A stretch of DNA of 43,723 bases from Gracilimonas sp040904925 (GCA_040904925.1 JBBDSP010000008.1:1-43723); one strand, 5' to 3'. Shown: positions 8,820 through 17,254, counted from the stretch's first letter. Notes: generated from the sequence alone by a model not told the origin. Numbers and translations: made by a program.

Positions 8820-10301
8820 ATGATGAACCCAAGTATAGTTAAAGAAAATCTGGCATGGACTGTGCCAAGATTGGCTATGATATTCCCGGTACTACTTCTA
8901 GTATTTAATTATTCTCTGTTTGCTCAGCAGGTTGAAGATGTTGAACCAATTTATTCAGTTTCAGAAGCACTGGCAGATAAAGATGGTGATGGCGAAATAG
9001 ATCTACTTGACCAAAATATTATGATTACAGGTCGTGCTTCTGTAAATAATCTTATTTTTAATGAGCAACGACTTTCTGTTTACATTCAGGATGATCTCGC
9101 TGGAATTCAGGTTTTTAGCGGAACATTGAAAGCCGATGTAAAGAGAGGTGACAGTTTAATTGTAAAGGGAACTGTTCGGCTTTATTACGACAAACCGGAG
9201 ATCGTTGCAGATACCGTATATGTTGTGGATGATCAGCCCAAAGTTCCGGTACCTAAATCATTATCTATGGTTGCTACAAACCCGGAGGAATACTTTGGTA
9301 TGTTAGTACAGGGACGAGCTGTAGTGTCTCGGAAAAACGCAAGCTCGGGATATAGAGGGCTTACTATTTCAGTACAAGATACTTCAGAACGTATCTTAGA
9401 AGTTTATATCTCTCAATCTCACCGGCTAAGAGATGAGTTCAATCTCGACCTATTAAGTATCGGGGATGAAATAGAGGTAACCGGAGTACTCGGGAAATTT
9501 CTTTTTCAAACACGTGGCACCGTTATTTATCAGGTTATGCCCCGGACCCCGGACGATATTAAAACCCTTGGCTTCCCAAAAATATATTTGAGTTACTTAG
9601 TGTGGTTTGGAATTCCTTTGCTGGCATTCATTTTTGGATGGAATTTTATTCTAAGACGACAAGTAAGGTCAAAGACTCAGGAATTGTCAGCTGCACTGAA
9701 GGAAAAAGAAATATTAATGCAGGAAATTCATCATCGGGTCAAAAATAACCTGGCTAAAATATCCGCACTTCTTGATCTGCAAATCAGTACAGCGGATCAT
9801 CCGGCTGTGGAAAAGAGCTTATCGAATAGCAAAAGCAGAATAAATTCTATGGCGCTGATTCATGATAAATTATATCAAACTCAAAAGTACAGGGTTGTTC
9901 GACTCGATAATTATTTAAAGGATCTGATAACAACTATTCATCAAACCTACACTGATGAGAGACATAGTGTGAGTTTGAATTTTGACCTGAAAGAGGTCTC
10001 TTTGTCAGTTGATAAAGCTGTTGTATGCGGATTACTGGTCAATGAGCTTGTAGTAAATGCTTTTAAATATGCTTTTAAAGATAATGACGCCGGGATGTTA
10101 ACCGTTGTTTTGAAAAAAGAAGGCGAGAAAATTCAGTTTAGTATTTCTGACAATGGCCCCGGTCTCCCGATGGCATTCGAGAAAATGAAGAAAGAAGGAC
10201 TGGGAACCATCCTCATTCAAAATTTTGCAGAACAACTCGAAGCTGAAATGCAGGTTCGCTCAAATGAAAATGGCACCTCATTTTCCTTCACTTTTAAATA
10301 A
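8820..10301 (+). CDS. Membrane sensor histidine kinase, HisKA_2/HWE-like, with OB-fold-like periplasmic sensor and EF-hand-type loop
   Basis: The signal anchor at residues about 13-35 ends in FAQQ. The periplasmic part (about 36-250) holds two OB-fold-like units (ITGRASVNN...LSVYIQDDLAGIQVFSG and MLVQGRAVVSRK...IEVTGVLGKF). They are preceded by a perfect EF-hand-like loop at 53-64 (DKDGDGEIDLLD, ligands D53, D55, D57, D64). One membrane span follows (about 256-276), then the DHp helix with phosphoacceptor His in QEIHHRVKNNL and an HATPase domain (NELVVNAFKYAF, SDNGPGLP, EGLGTILI). HisKA_2 kinases often pair with unlinked regulators; none is adjacent here. The ligand is unknown; the loop suggests Ca2+, by inference. 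Confidence 0.85.
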   Translation: MMNPSIVKENLAWTVPRLAMIFPVLLLVFNYSLFAQQVEDVEPIYSVSEALADKDGDGEIDLLDQNIMITGRASVNNLIFNEQRLSVYIQDDLAGIQVFSGTLKADVKRGDSLIVKGTVRLYYDKPEIVADTVYVVDDQPKVPVPKSLSMVATNPEEYFGMLVQGRAVVSRKNASSGYRGLTISVQDTSERILEVYISQSHRLRDEFNLDLLSIGDEIEVTGVLGKFLFQTRGTVIYQVMPRTPDDIKTLGFPKIYLSYLVWFGIPLLAFIFGWNFILRRQVRSKTQELSAALKEKEILMQEIHHRVKNNLAKISALLDLQISTADHPAVEKSLSNSKSRINSMALIHDKLYQTQKYRVVRLDNYLKDLITTIHQTYTDERHSVSLNFDLKEVSLSVDKAVVCGLLVNELVVNAFKYAFKDNDAGMLTVVLKKEGEKIQFSISDNGPGLPMAFEKMKKEGLGTILIQNFAEQLEAEMQVRSNENGTSFSFTFK

Positions 10302-10324
10302 ACATGCTCAGGAATTGAGCATGT
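10302..10324. terminator. Terminator-like hairpin between convergent genes
   Basis: A perfect 9-bp stem (ACATGCTCA at 10302-10310, TGAGCATGT at 10316-10324) with a 5-nt loop sits between the plus-strand kinase (stop at 10301) and the minus-strand hydrolase. It contains the latter's stop codon (10308-10310). Flanking T-runs are weak on both strands, so termination is likely but not strong. Confidence 0.4.
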
Positions 10325-10973
10325 CATTGATGTGCTTGATCTCATCTTCGTTAACAAGATGCCCCATTCCGGGATAGAGTTTTTTGGTCACGCTTGCATT
10401 AAGTTTATCAAAGATCTTTTCAGATTCATTAACTCTTTCCTTAGGAATATGTGGGTCTATATCACTGCAGCCCATGAAAACCGGGGTTCCCTTCAGATCA
10501 CCTTCATAATTACTTATATCTACCGAATCTCCTATGACACCGCCGCTTAGAGCGATCAATCCTGCATATTTATTGGGATGACGGGCCACAAACTCAGAAG
10601 CCAGACATGCACCTTGTGAAAATCCGAGGAAGTAGATCTGATCCTCAGAAAACCCTTCTGATTTCAGATCTTGAACAATATCGTAGATCTTTTGTAATCC
10701 CGAAGAAAGCCCCGGCTCGTTCTTCTCTGTGTTCTCAAGAAATGAGTAAGGATACCACGTATTGCCACTTGCTTGTGGAGCTCTGAGTGTAAGTTTTTTG
10801 TTGGTGTCAAATTCATTAGCAAGTTGAACGATACTTGGCGCTGTAGCTCCCCGTCCGTGGATCATGATCATAGCAGCGTCAGCCTCAGAAGAGGAAACTC
10901 CGCCCTCAGCGATTTGTGTAGGTTGATGTGGTCCTTCAAAATTGGTGTTGGCAGTTATTTGGAATAAACTCAT
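10308..10973 (-). CDS. mhqD: Alpha/beta-hydrolase of the phospholipase/carboxylesterase family (MhqD-like)
   Basis: Serine esterase of 221 residues from the ATG at 10973. The nucleophile is Ser119 in GFSQGA, the acid Asp173 in the DIDPHIP segment, and the base His205 in GMGHLVNED; MIHGRGA near residue 38 forms the oxyanion-hole loop. This family includes MhqD of Bacillus, encoded with the MhqO glyoxalase and induced by hydroquinones. Here the same partner lies 89 nt upstream on the same strand, which supports the assignment. The TTG at 11030 would extend the protein through the hairpin repeat and is unlikely. The physiological substrate is unknown. Confidence 0.78.
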   Translation of the reverse strand: MSLFQITANTNFEGPHQPTQIAEGGVSSSEADAAMIMIHGRGATAPSIVQLANEFDTNKKLTLRAPQASGNTWYPYSFLENTEKNEPGLSSGLQKIYDIVQDLKSEGFSEDQIYFLGFSQGACLASEFVARHPNKYAGLIALSGGVIGDSVDISNYEGDLKGTPVFMGCSDIDPHIPKERVNESEKIFDKLNASVTKKLYPGMGHLVNEDEIKHINDMLNS

Positions 10974-11006
10974 GGATGTAATTTTTGTAGAATTAAATTT
11001 TATTTG

Positions 11007-11057
11007 TTTTAACCCAATGTAGAGACACAAGATTTTGTATCTCTACGTGGGTTAAAA
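11007..11057. repeat. Long imperfect palindromic repeat (REP/MITE-like) between mhqO and mhqD
   Basis: The outer arms TTTTAACCCA (11007-11016) and TGGGTTAAAA (11048-11057) pair perfectly. The inner arm GTAGAGACACAA pairs with TTGTATCTCTAC except for one C/A mismatch, leaving a short loop. The element lies entirely in the 89-bp gap of an operon. It has no T-run on either side, so it is not a typical terminator. The GTAGAGAC...CTCTAC core resembles palindromes I recall as dispersed in many bacterial genomes; copy number here cannot be seen. Confidence 0.75.
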
Positions 11058-11062
11058 TTGAA

Positions 11063-12010
11063 TTAGGTGGTTGCCTTTTTGGCTACATTGATCTCCGGTA
11101 AGATCTGTTCTATTCGATCTCGTTTGGATTCAAGCCATGGCGGGAGGATCAGATGCTCGCCCAATTCCTCAAATTCCTCATCTACGGTGTAGCCGGGATC
11201 ATCAGAAGCCATTTCAAAAAGCACTCCGGCCGGAATCCGGTAATACACGGAATTAAACCAGTGCCGGTCAATGATCTGTGTTGGGCTCAATCCTTTACCG
11301 GCAACCTTCTGACGAAGCTGATCGAGTTCATCCTTATTTTCAGCCCGATATGCGATGTGATGCACGATGCCTCTTCCGTTTTTGCCATATTTTGCTTTTT
11401 CAGCGGTCTCAATAATTACATATCTACCAACCGGCGCATCGGTTTGATATAGTGTTTGATTTCCTTCAGTTTCAGCTTCTTCAAAACCGAAGAGATCACC
11501 CAGCAGCATTTCAGTGTGTTCTTTTTCGGTCAGCAACATACGCGCTCCCCAGAAACCCTGGATGGTATGTTCGGCCGGAACAATGTAGTTTACATTTTCT
11601 ACTTTTGGCTTTGCTTCGCCTTCAAATACGATATCCAATTCCAGTCCGTCCGGATCTTCAAATCGTAACGCTTTGCGACCGAAAACGCCCACAACTTCGT
11701 AGGAAATATCATTTTCACTGAGTCGAACTTCCCAGTAATCTTCAGAACCTTTTGGAACTTGAAGCCCTACATTAACAACTTCCCCGACTCCTGCTTCTCC
11801 TTTTTGCGCCATCGGCCAAGGGAAGAACGTTAGGCTTGAGCCGGGCTCGGCAGCCTGATTCCCATAGAACAGGTGATAAGTTCCGGGATCATCCTGATTT
11901 ACCGACTTCTTGACCAGTCGCATTCCTAGTTTCTCGGTATAAAATTCTGCGTTTTGTTGGGCATCACCGGCCAAGACGGTGATGTGATGTATTCCTTTAT
12001 GATGTTTCAT
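11063..12010 (-). CDS. mhqO: Ring-cleaving dioxygenase / two-domain glyoxalase (MhqO-like)
   Basis: Metal-dependent vicinal-oxygen-chelate protein with two glyoxalase domains (about 1-135 and 145-295). Metal-ligand candidates are the His pair in GIHHITV near residue 9, the His pair in IVHHIAYR and the Glu in VLFEMASDDPG. The C-terminal LPPWLES is typical of the MhqO group. MhqO proteins are hydroquinone-responsive putative dioxygenases. The linked MhqD-like esterase downstream repeats the arrangement known from Firmicutes. The start is set at ATG 12010, just before the first domain; the TTG at 12067 adds an atypical leader. The hairpin at 11007-11057 separates the two genes and might adjust relative expression. 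Confidence 0.82.
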   Translation of the reverse strand: MKHHKGIHHITVLAGDAQQNAEFYTEKLGMRLVKKSVNQDDPGTYHLFYGNQAAEPGSSLTFFPWPMAQKGEAGVGEVVNVGLQVPKGSEDYWEVRLSENDISYEVVGVFGRKALRFEDPDGLELDIVFEGEAKPKVENVNYIVPAEHTIQGFWGARMLLTEKEHTEMLLGDLFGFEEAETEGNQTLYQTDAPVGRYVIIETAEKAKYGKNGRGIVHHIAYRAENKDELDQLRQKVAGKGLSPTQIIDRHWFNSVYYRIPAGVLFEMASDDPGYTVDEEFEELGEHLILPPWLESKRDRIEQILPEINVAKKATT

Positions 12011-12164
12011 TGTCTTAAGATTTGTTGACTTTTTTATCACAACCCAAATATACGGTTTATCATTCAATAGTTTAACATTAAACTAATTTGTTTTGATTAT
12101 GAGGTTGATAGGGGGCTTTCAGTGAGTTATAAATAATTAGTATATTGTCAAAAATAAAACAGCC

Positions 12165-12347
12165 ATGGAAAAAATAGTACTGAAAAAAGAAGATTCGCTT
12201 GAAGAACAGAAAAAGAAATTGCTTGCTGCTACAGGTAAGACAAAAGGTTTAAATGCCAAAAAGTATTCAGGTGTTATCAAAGTAAAAGAAGATCCAATAA
12301 AATATCAGAAAAGAGTACGATCTGAGTGGAATGAAACTTCTTCTTGA
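12165..12347 (+). CDS. Small basic antitoxin-like protein of a VapBC-type pair
   Basis: Sixty residues, Lys-rich, ending KVKEDPIKYQKRVRSEWNETSS. I do not recognise a named antitoxin family. The call rests on context: the 3' end overlaps the ATG of a PIN-domain gene (12331) by 17 nt, the usual layout of a type II toxin-antitoxin operon. The N-terminus would carry the DNA-binding or dimer part and the charged C-terminus would wrap the toxin. The upstream AT-rich DNA (12121-12160) is a likely autoregulated promoter region, but no clear palindrome is visible. Confidence 0.55.
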   Translation: MEKIVLKKEDSLEEQKKKLLAATGKTKGLNAKKYSGVIKVKEDPIKYQKRVRSEWNETSS

Positions 12348-12694
12348 TACAAACTATCATACTATATTATTTAGCGGGTAATGAGAGACTTAGAGAGTTA
12401 CTTGAAGGAATTGAAGTCCATGTATCCTTCATTACGGTGGTAGAATTACTCTCCTATCCTTCACTAGATGATTTTGAAGAGACTAAAATCAATGAATTCT
12501 TAAATGATTGTATTATTGAAACAGAATCGGAGGATATTCGAGAGTTAACAATTGGCATCAGGAAAAATTATAAACTTAATATACCGGATGCATTTATCGC
12601 TGCCACCTCTATATTGTATAAAATCCCGTTATTTTCAGCTGATAACGACTTTTTAAAAGTTTCAGAATTGTCTTTTATAGACTTCGAAGTTTGA
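12331..12694 (+). pseudogene. vapC: PIN-domain toxin (VapC-like) broken by a one-base frameshift
   Basis: Frame A from ATG 12331 gives MKLLLDTN and then soon stops (MKLLLDTNYHTILFSG). From 12356, frame B gives IILYYLAGNERLRELLEG..., and it stays open to TGA 12692-12694. Dropping one T (12355) fuses them into MKLLLDTN-IILYYLAGNERL, a textbook VapC start. Frame B retains the other acidic positions (VELLSYP, IPDAFIAAT, SADNDF) but not the first Asp of DTN. A TTG at 12344 could start a 116-residue product in frame B that would lack this catalytic Asp. Either the toxin is inactivated or the assembly has an error. PIN toxins are Mg2+-dependent ribonucleases. Confidence 0.7.
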
Positions 12695-12720
12695 TCAAAT
12701 ATTATTCATAAAAACTATTC

Positions 12721-13959
12721 ATGAACATCTACGCCATCATCATCCTGGCAACCATTGCCATCGACTTTATTCTCGATCTCACCTCCAACTATCTTAATTT
12801 AAAATCTCTCTCCAAAGAACTACCCGATGAATTTGAGGGTGTATATGATGAGGACACTTACGCAAAGTCACAAGAGTACACCAAAGTGCGAACCAAGTTC
12901 GGCTTTCTGACCGGTGGATTTGATCTGGTCGTGGTATTGGGATTCTGGTTCTCCGGCGGCTTCAACTGGCTGGATGAAATTGTACGTGCCTGGGGATATG
13001 GCGAGTTAGTAACCGGATTATGCTATATCGGGATTCTGATCTTAGCCAAAACCATCATCAACCTTCCTTTCAGTATTTATTCCACTTTTGTGATCGAAGA
13101 ACGATTTGGTTTCAACAAAACTACACCTAAGACTTTTGTTATGGATATGGTGAAAGGAATTGGATTGAGTTTGCTGATTGGAACTCCATTGCTTGCGGGT
13201 ATACTGTGGTTCTTTATGTATGCCGGAGATCTTGCGTGGTTGTATGCATGGGGTGCGGTAACGGCTTTTACGCTTATTATGCAGTATGTGGCTCCGACCT
13301 GGATCATGCCACTCTTCAATAAATTCACCCCGCTGGAAGAAGGTGAACTGCGAACTGCTATCGAGAATTATACCGATAAAGTGGACTTCCCTCTGCAGGG
13401 ATTATTTGTGATCGATGGGTCTAAACGTTCCAGTAAATCGAACGCATTTTTTACGGGATTTGGGAAAAACAAACGAGTGGCGCTTTATGATACGCTAATC
13501 GAAAATCACACTAACGATGAACTGGTTGCGGTACTGGCTCACGAAATCGGTCACTATAAGAAAAAACATATTGTAAAAGGGATGGTGACCAGCATTTTGC
13601 AAACCGGTGTGATGTTTTTTCTACTTTCTGTTTTTCTGAATGCAGAAGGATTGTTCAATGCTTTTTATATGGATGAAATGTCGGTATATGCGGGACTTAT
13701 TTTCTTTGGTATGCTCTATGCTCCTATTGATATGATTCTATCCGTTTTTATGCAGATCATGTCCCGTAAACATGAATTTGAAGCAGACGAGTTTGCAGCT
13801 GAAACCACGGAAAAGCCAGAGGATATGGTTTCAACCTTAAAAAGACTTTCGAAGGACAATTTATCGAATCTGACGCCTCACTGGTTTTATGTGTGGCTGA
13901 ATTATTCCCATCCACCGGTGTTAGAGCGTATACGAGCCATTAGAAGTAACAGAAATTAA
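12721..13959 (+). CDS. M48 family metalloprotease, Ste24/CAAX-protease type
   Basis: Integral-membrane zinc protease of 412 residues. Several membrane spans (about 1-20, 65-80, 95-115, 145-165, 170-192, 290-310, 320-345) surround the zinc site: His274, Glu275 and His278 in LAHEIGHYKKKH and Glu354 in HEFEADEFAA. The N-terminal YLNLKSL and the SNAFFTGFGKNKRVALYDTL block are typical of Ste24 homologues. Bacteria have no farnesylated a-factor, so the role is probably membrane-protein quality control; this is inference. Its TAA stop shares the TTAA at 13956-13959 with the convergent kinase gene. Confidence 0.9.
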   Translation: MNIYAIIILATIAIDFILDLTSNYLNLKSLSKELPDEFEGVYDEDTYAKSQEYTKVRTKFGFLTGGFDLVVVLGFWFSGGFNWLDEIVRAWGYGELVTGLCYIGILILAKTIINLPFSIYSTFVIEERFGFNKTTPKTFVMDMVKGIGLSLLIGTPLLAGILWFFMYAGDLAWLYAWGAVTAFTLIMQYVAPTWIMPLFNKFTPLEEGELRTAIENYTDKVDFPLQGLFVIDGSKRSSKSNAFFTGFGKNKRVALYDTLIENHTNDELVAVLAHEIGHYKKKHIVKGMVTSILQTGVMFFLLSVFLNAEGLFNAFYMDEMSVYAGLIFFGMLYAPIDMILSVFMQIMSRKHEFEADEFAAETTEKPEDMVSTLKRLSKDNLSNLTPHWFYVWLNYSHPPVLERIRAIRSNRN

Positions 13960-15251
13960 GTAGCGCTGCTACCGGAGGAATCTGAGATCTTGAACTTCAA
14001 TTCAAAGAGGATGCCCTTTGCATCTTCTCTGTTTCTGTAATCATATTCAGCTTCTAACTGAACAGCAAGCGTGTCGAGCAGTTCCATTCCAAGGGAGTCG
14101 TTTTCAGTTCTATTCAGCTTTTCCGGAAAACCATCTCCATTGTCTGTGATCTTCAAATGAAGTCGCCCCCGATCTTTTGATAGGTGAATGGTAATGAGCC
14201 CTTCCTCCCTCTGATCAAATGCGTGTTTGATGGAATTGGTAAGAACTTCATTTACGATCAAACTACAGGGAACAGCCTGATTTATGTTCAACTGAATAGG
14301 TTCAAGGTCGTATTTAGCATTGATCTCTGTACTGTTATCCAATGTTTGAAAGATAGTTTGAGCAAGATTTTCTAACCCAACGTCAAACTCCATATTCGAA
14401 AAGCTGTGAGACCTGTAAAGCTGTTCATGAATATTAGCCATGGATTTAATTCTCAATGTACTGTCGAGTAATTTTTTCTTCATCTGCTCGTCCATTTCTT
14501 TAAAAGCTTGTAATTGAAGCATTCCTGAGACAACAGCAAGATTATTTTTAACACGGTGATGGATCTCGGCGAGCAGTGTTTCCTTTTCTTTTAAAGAACC
14601 CTCAAGTTCTTCCTGATGAACTAATAGCTTATTCTCAAGATGGTACTGCTCAACTATTGTATTTTGGAGCCCGGTAAAAAGCATGGGCATAAAAATCACT
14701 GCCATGATGCTCAGTAAAATTGAATTCCCCGAAATTAAAAACCATGATATGACTTGAAAGCTATCTCGAAGTGGGTAATCAACTAAATTTTGAGAGATAA
14801 AATATCCATGAAGGATACATATCGCCACATTTATAAATACGGTGATCTTTCCGGCTTTAGGGGGTAAAATCAAAAGTGCAAAAACCGTGACACCAAAAAG
14901 GTAAGTAATGCCGGCTCCATGTTGCCCCATAAAAAAGATCAATGAGTTGGCAACAATGTATAGAAGACCTAAAAAACAATATTTCCTAAGAGTGATATTG
15001 AGTCCACTGTAAAGGGCGATAAAAGTGATCGTAACTGCAAAAATTACATAGGCAACAGCTAAGCCTGCTAATTCCATAAAATAGGTCATAATAATGGATG
15101 GAATTAGTAAAATGAGTGCAAGCGGAAGCAAGTATAAAACAATAGTGAAGAAAAGTTTATTTCTCCAAAAATCAAGGCCATCCGTAAAGCTAAGACCACC
15201 TATACAATTTTTATGGACTTTAAATTTATAAAATTTCCAAAACCTGACCAT
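13956..15251 (-). CDS. Sensor histidine kinase, HisKA_2-type, with six-span membrane sensor
   Basis: About six hydrophobic spans fill residues 30 to 220, with very short loops, so sensing is probably within the membrane or at its surface. A coiled linker (QYHLENKLLVHQEELEGSLKEKE) leads to the DHp helix with phosphoacceptor His in LAEIHHRVKNNLAVVSGML. The HATPase domain shows NEVLTNSIKHAFDQ, TDNGDGFPE and NDSLGMELLDTLA. The catalytic half is closely similar in motif layout to the kinases at 8820 and 28422. No receiver-domain gene is adjacent. The start ATG at 15251 is followed by a basic pre-span, consistent with the positive-inside rule. Confidence 0.85.
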   Translation of the reverse strand: MVRFWKFYKFKVHKNCIGGLSFTDGLDFWRNKLFFTIVLYLLPLALILLIPSIIMTYFMELAGLAVAYVIFAVTITFIALYSGLNITLRKYCFLGLLYIVANSLIFFMGQHGAGITYLFGVTVFALLILPPKAGKITVFINVAICILHGYFISQNLVDYPLRDSFQVISWFLISGNSILLSIMAVIFMPMLFTGLQNTIVEQYHLENKLLVHQEELEGSLKEKETLLAEIHHRVKNNLAVVSGMLQLQAFKEMDEQMKKKLLDSTLRIKSMANIHEQLYRSHSFSNMEFDVGLENLAQTIFQTLDNSTEINAKYDLEPIQLNINQAVPCSLIVNEVLTNSIKHAFDQREEGLITIHLSKDRGRLHLKITDNGDGFPEKLNRTENDSLGMELLDTLAVQLEAEYDYRNREDAKGILFELKFKISDSSGSSAT

Positions 15252-15454
15252 CTATTGGGTATTTATTGAATTGAGTAGGCTGTAAGGGTACTATTTGTGA
15301 CCTTCTTAACGGATTCGTATTTAGACCTTCTCTTTAGAAATGTAATATTTAAATAAAAGAGATAGTAGGGATTAGAAAAACGATGTTATAAAGGTATAAA
15401 GATGTTGATCTTAAATTGTTGTAACAAGAAGAGAAGAGTGGGCTAAAATTTGTT

Positions 15455-15462
15455 TATTTTTG
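15455..15462 (+). promoter_or_regulatory. Candidate -7 box (TATTTTTG) for the Cys/Met PLP enzyme gene
   Basis: TATTTTTG matches the TAnnTTTG consensus exactly and lies 23 nt before the ATG at 15486. No good TTG is found about 19 nt upstream, so this is a half-match only. The rest of the 234-bp divergent gap (15252-15485) shows nothing else recognisable. Confidence 0.35.
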
Positions 15463-15485
15463 GTTAAGAAAAAAATCATGAGTCT

Positions 15486-16616
15486 ATGAAAAAAAATATT
15501 GAAACGATTGCTATCCACGGCAGCATGAAAACTCATTCCGTTGAGAATGACACTATTGTTCCGGGTATCGAAGTCTCTACTATCTATGAACACAGAAATG
15601 GGGGGTATCAGGAAGGAGATCAAAAATATATCCGGCTTTCAAACCCAAATCGGGATCAGCTCGAAAATGTGATAAAAGAATTGGAGGGAGGAGGAGCTTG
15701 TGCTGTTTTTGCTTCGGGAATGGCGGCTATATCGTCTGTTTTTCAAACCATAGAGTCCGGGGCTCACGTACTGGTTGCTGATGATGTGTATTTCGGAACC
15801 CGAAAACTGATGTGGGAATTTGCTGATAAATGGAGTCTGGAAGTGGATTTTATCGACATGACGGATCTTGATCTCGTTGAATCATCCATGAAAGAAAATA
15901 CAAAACTACTGTGGCTTGAAACACCATCAAATCCAAGATTATTGATCACGGATGTGAAGTCCGTCAGCAAGCTGGCAAAAGAAAAGGGAGCTTTGGTTGC
16001 AGTCGATAATACCTGGCCCACTCCCTACAATATGCGTCCGCTGGAATTGGGGGCCGATGTTTCGGTTCATTCCACAACAAAATATCTAGGCGGACACAGT
16101 GATATTTTAGGCGGTGCCGTCATAACAAAAAACAACGATGAGCTTTTTGAAAAGATCAGCTTGATACAACGTGTGCAAGGCGCAGTTCCTTCCCCAAGGG
16201 ATTGCTGGCTCTTGAGCCGAAGCATTCGATCTTTCCCCTATCGTATGAGAGCTCACAATGATAATACCCGGAAAGTAGCCGATTTTCTCAGTAAGCATCC
16301 TAAAGTTAAAGTCGTCTATTATCCCGGATTGGAATCACATGGCGGACATGAAATCGCTAAAGCCCAGATGGATGATTTTGGCGGGATGCTTTCCTTTTTA
16401 ATTGATGGCGGACACAAAGAGGCCGTAGAAATTGTGGGCAGATCCAAGATGATAAAAGCCGCTACCAGCCTGGGTGGGATTGAAAGTATCTGGGAGCATC
16501 GAAAATCTTCAGAAGGTGATGATTCTCCAACGCCGGATAACTTGATCCGCGTGAGTGTGGGGCTCGAACACCCTGATGATATTATCGCTGATCTGGATCA
16601 GGCTTTAAATGGATGA
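15486..16616 (+). CDS. Cys/Met metabolism PLP-dependent enzyme (cystathionine gamma-synthase/lyase family)
   Basis: Fold-type I PLP enzyme of transsulfuration, 376 residues. The PLP lysine is Lys199 in HSTTKYLGGHSD. Other family marks are FASGMAAISSVF, WLETPSNPRL, VAVDNTWPTPYN and the C-terminal TSLGGIESIWEHR with RVSVGLEHPDDI. The set fits cystathionine gamma-synthase, gamma-lyase and related O-acylhomoserine enzymes, which sequence alone does not separate reliably. It stands alone on the plus strand, with a divergent kinase upstream and an unrelated thioredoxin-like gene 87 nt downstream. Confidence 0.88.
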   Translation: MKKNIETIAIHGSMKTHSVENDTIVPGIEVSTIYEHRNGGYQEGDQKYIRLSNPNRDQLENVIKELEGGGACAVFASGMAAISSVFQTIESGAHVLVADDVYFGTRKLMWEFADKWSLEVDFIDMTDLDLVESSMKENTKLLWLETPSNPRLLITDVKSVSKLAKEKGALVAVDNTWPTPYNMRPLELGADVSVHSTTKYLGGHSDILGGAVITKNNDELFEKISLIQRVQGAVPSPRDCWLLSRSIRSFPYRMRAHNDNTRKVADFLSKHPKVKVVYYPGLESHGGHEIAKAQMDDFGGMLSFLIDGGHKEAVEIVGRSKMIKAATSLGGIESIWEHRKSSEGDDSPTPDNLIRVSVGLEHPDDIIADLDQALNG

Positions 16617-16703
16617 GTACTATCCGAAATAAGCACTCTGTAATGTCATTTTGTTAGGACAGTAATTATTATTTTAAGAAAACAGATTTAAAAAACTATT
16701 CGT

Positions 16704-17222
16704 ATGTATCATTTATTGAGTAGAATTCCACTAATACTAAGTTTCGCATTTTTATTGACAGCAAGTGGTTTGGCACAAGATCAAGACGGTGCTTCTGCGA
16801 AAGATGCGATCTCCTTCAACTGGAAATCTATGGAGGATGCCCGGCAGTTAGCTGCTGATGAGGATAAAAAAGTATTGATCTATGCCAATGCCGTTTGGTG
16901 TACCTATTGCAAGAAACAGGAAAAAGAAGTCTTTAGTCAGGAAGCTGTTCAGGACCTGACAAACGAACATTTTTACTCGGTATGGCTGGATATTGAATCG
17001 GAAGAAAAGATGATCTTTAGGGGAGAGGAAGTTACCCAGATGGAGTTTGCCCGGGCTATGAGGATCACCGGAACGCCTACCTTTATTTTTCTGGATTCTG
17101 AAGGTGAGATCATTGCAGGTCAGCCCGGATTTATACCGGAAGATCTGTTTACTCAGATTCTAAAGTTTGTTGGATCTGATGCCTATCTGGATCAATCCTT
17201 TGAAGAATATGCTGAACTTTAA
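16704..17222 (+). CDS. Periplasmic thioredoxin-fold protein (thioredoxin_7 type, WCTYC)
   Basis: A signal peptide (residues 1 to about 24, ending SGLAQ) precedes a thioredoxin fold. The redox pair is Cys66/Cys69 in AVWCTYCKKQEKEVF, and the cis-proline is Pro125 in GTPTFIFLDSEGE. The WCxxC with KQE...VF and the GxxPEDLF ending resemble thiol:disulfide interchange or DsbD-gamma-like periplasmic reductases. It could keep secreted thiols reduced or serve cytochrome maturation; no partner gene is close enough to decide. The next gene begins 32 nt downstream and may be cotranscribed. Confidence 0.82.
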   Translation: MYHLLSRIPLILSFAFLLTASGLAQDQDGASAKDAISFNWKSMEDARQLAADEDKKVLIYANAVWCTYCKKQEKEVFSQEAVQDLTNEHFYSVWLDIESEEKMIFRGEEVTQMEFARAMRITGTPTFIFLDSEGEIIAGQPGFIPEDLFTQILKFVGSDAYLDQSFEEYAEL

Positions 17223-17254
17223 GAAGTGTCTTTCAACTCAGATAAGTAAATAAG

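Noticed and set aside
11007..11057. Hairpin read as a simple terminator of mhqO
   Set aside because: Neither strand has a T-run after the stem, and mhqD continues downstream on the same strand.
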